Of a stretch of 5,322 nt of DNA, positions 4,721-5,322 are shown one piece after another (within the stretch, counting starts at the first letter, position 1; each line of letters begins with the position of its first letter). Under the pieces are notes generated by a model. The model was not told the DNA's origin. It saw nothing but the letters and a program-made list of their open reading frames with translations, and made no database searches. Both the position numbers and the translations under genes were made by a program. Origin of the DNA: Sedimentisphaerales bacterium (lineage in GTDB: Bacteria > Planctomycetota > Phycisphaerae > Sedimentisphaerales > SM23-30); contig DAOWAK010000124.1 in the NCBI GenBank assembly GCA_030634605.1, forward strand, positions 1-5,322. Reading direction: 5' to 3'.

Positions 4721-5322
4721 CTTGGCTGTCCTTGTTTGATTGGTCCTGAGTAATGTTTTTTTCGACAACTGCCGGGAAGTATAATGTGAATGTAGTTCCC
4801 TGACCGAGTTGACTTTGAACCTGGATTTTAATGTTGTGCATCTGGGCGACTTGCTTAACAATTGCCAGCCCCAGCCCGGAAGATTCTTTGTTATGACGGA
4901 CCGCTTCGTTAGTGCGGTAGTGCTCGTTGAAAATTTTCGGTAGTTTTTCCGGCGGGATACCAATGCCCTTATCGGTAATTGTAACTACCACCTGGCCGCT
5001 TGGTTCAATCTGGCTGGTTATGCGGACCTGACCTTTTTGATTGGAATAACGAACCGCATTGGCGATCAGGTTGACGAAAAGCATTTTCAGGTGATCTTCC
5101 ACCGCCGCGAAAGTGAAAGGTTGAATGTCAGTTGTAATGGTAATCTTACGTTCGCGGGCGATCGATTCGACCTGGGAAATGCACCAGTGTAAAACCACCG
5201 CGCAATCCAGTTGGGCCCAATTTTTCTGTTTCTGGCTGGATGAGCTCAGGTTGGCCAGTTGCAGCATTTCCTGAATCTCAGTTGTCAGTCGCTGGCAGCG
5301 GGCGGTGATTTTTTTGGCGACG
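4695..5322 (-). CDS. Sensor histidine kinase, C-terminal part (partial)
   Basis: The frame is open from the window edge (base 5321) to TGA at 4695-4697 and shows 208 residues. The N-terminus, including any sensor region and the phosphorylated histidine, lies outside; the ATG at 5267 is internal, since coding-like sequence continues upstream of it. Residues 1-30 look like the second helix of the dimerisation domain (RLTTEIQEMLQLANLSS). The HATPase_c domain follows, with all ATP-binding boxes: N box NLIANAVRYSN (from N84), G1 box DKGIGIP (from D117), F box IFNEHYR, G2 box GLGLAIVKQ (from G149) and the closing GQGTTFTLYFP. A polar tail of about 26 residues ends the protein, and its last codons overlap the receiver gene. 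The enzyme should autophosphorylate with ATP and pass phosphate to the overlapping receiver. Its signal and membrane topology cannot be seen. Confidence 0.93.
   Translation of the reverse strand, partial: VAKKITARCQRLTTEIQEMLQLANLSSSSQKQKNWAQLDCAVVLHWCISQVESIARERKITITTDIQPFTFAAVEDHLKMLFVNLIANAVRYSNQKGQVRITSQIEPSGQVVVTITDKGIGIPPEKLPKIFNEHYRTNEAVRHNKESSGLGLAIVKQVAQMHNIKIQVQSQLGQGTTFTLYFPAVVEKNITQDQSNKDSQDGISVNRG
4729..4733 (-). promoter_or_regulatory. Shine-Dalgarno of the receiver gene
   Basis: AAGGA on the minus strand, 8 bases before ATG 4720 and inside the kinase coding sequence. It fixes the receiver start against the longer in-frame reading. Confidence 0.75.

Noticed and set aside
4331..4963. 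Receiver extended to 210 residues from an upstream ATG
   Set aside because: The first 81 residues are the kinase sequence read in another frame. ATG 4720 has its own Shine-Dalgarno and starts exactly at the receiver fold.

Overview
The window comes from a bacterial chromosome of about 50% GC. It carries two predicted surface lipoproteins that converge on a shared terminator, a long gene-free AT-rich tract, and the end of a two-component operon. A large lipoprotein with Ig-like and DUF11 repeats, beside a TPR lipoprotein, points to the Planctomycetota or the wider PVC group (perhaps a Phycisphaerae-like lineage). This is an inference from protein style; no marker gene is present.

Layout. 1-123 (+): last 40 codons of a membrane protein. 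155-183: a well-spaced sigma70-like promoter whose predicted start falls on or next to the ATG of the next gene. 191-1207 (+): a 338-residue TPR protein with a probable lipoprotein signal. 1284-1319: a strong bidirectional terminator between the convergent genes. 1362-3635 (-): a 757-residue lipoprotein with two Ig-like (Big_1-type) regions and four DUF11 repeats, starting at GTG behind a clear Shine-Dalgarno. 3636-4330: about 695 bases with no convincing gene but many palindromes and inverted repeats, including a candidate promoter for the DUF11 gene. 4331-4720 (-): a stand-alone CheY-like receiver. 4695-5322 (-): the C-terminal part of a sensor histidine kinase, cut by the window edge and overlapping the receiver gene by 26 bases.

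How they fit together. The kinase and receiver overlap and are almost certainly co-transcribed as one signalling pair. The receiver has no output domain, so the signal probably passes by protein contact or onward phosphotransfer. The two lipoproteins are probably envelope proteins: a TPR assembly scaffold and a rod-like structural or adhesive repeat protein. They share only the terminator. No mobile element, CRISPR array, tRNA or rRNA was seen. No clearly new multi-gene system is visible; the least explained part is the palindrome-rich tract at about 3680-4315.
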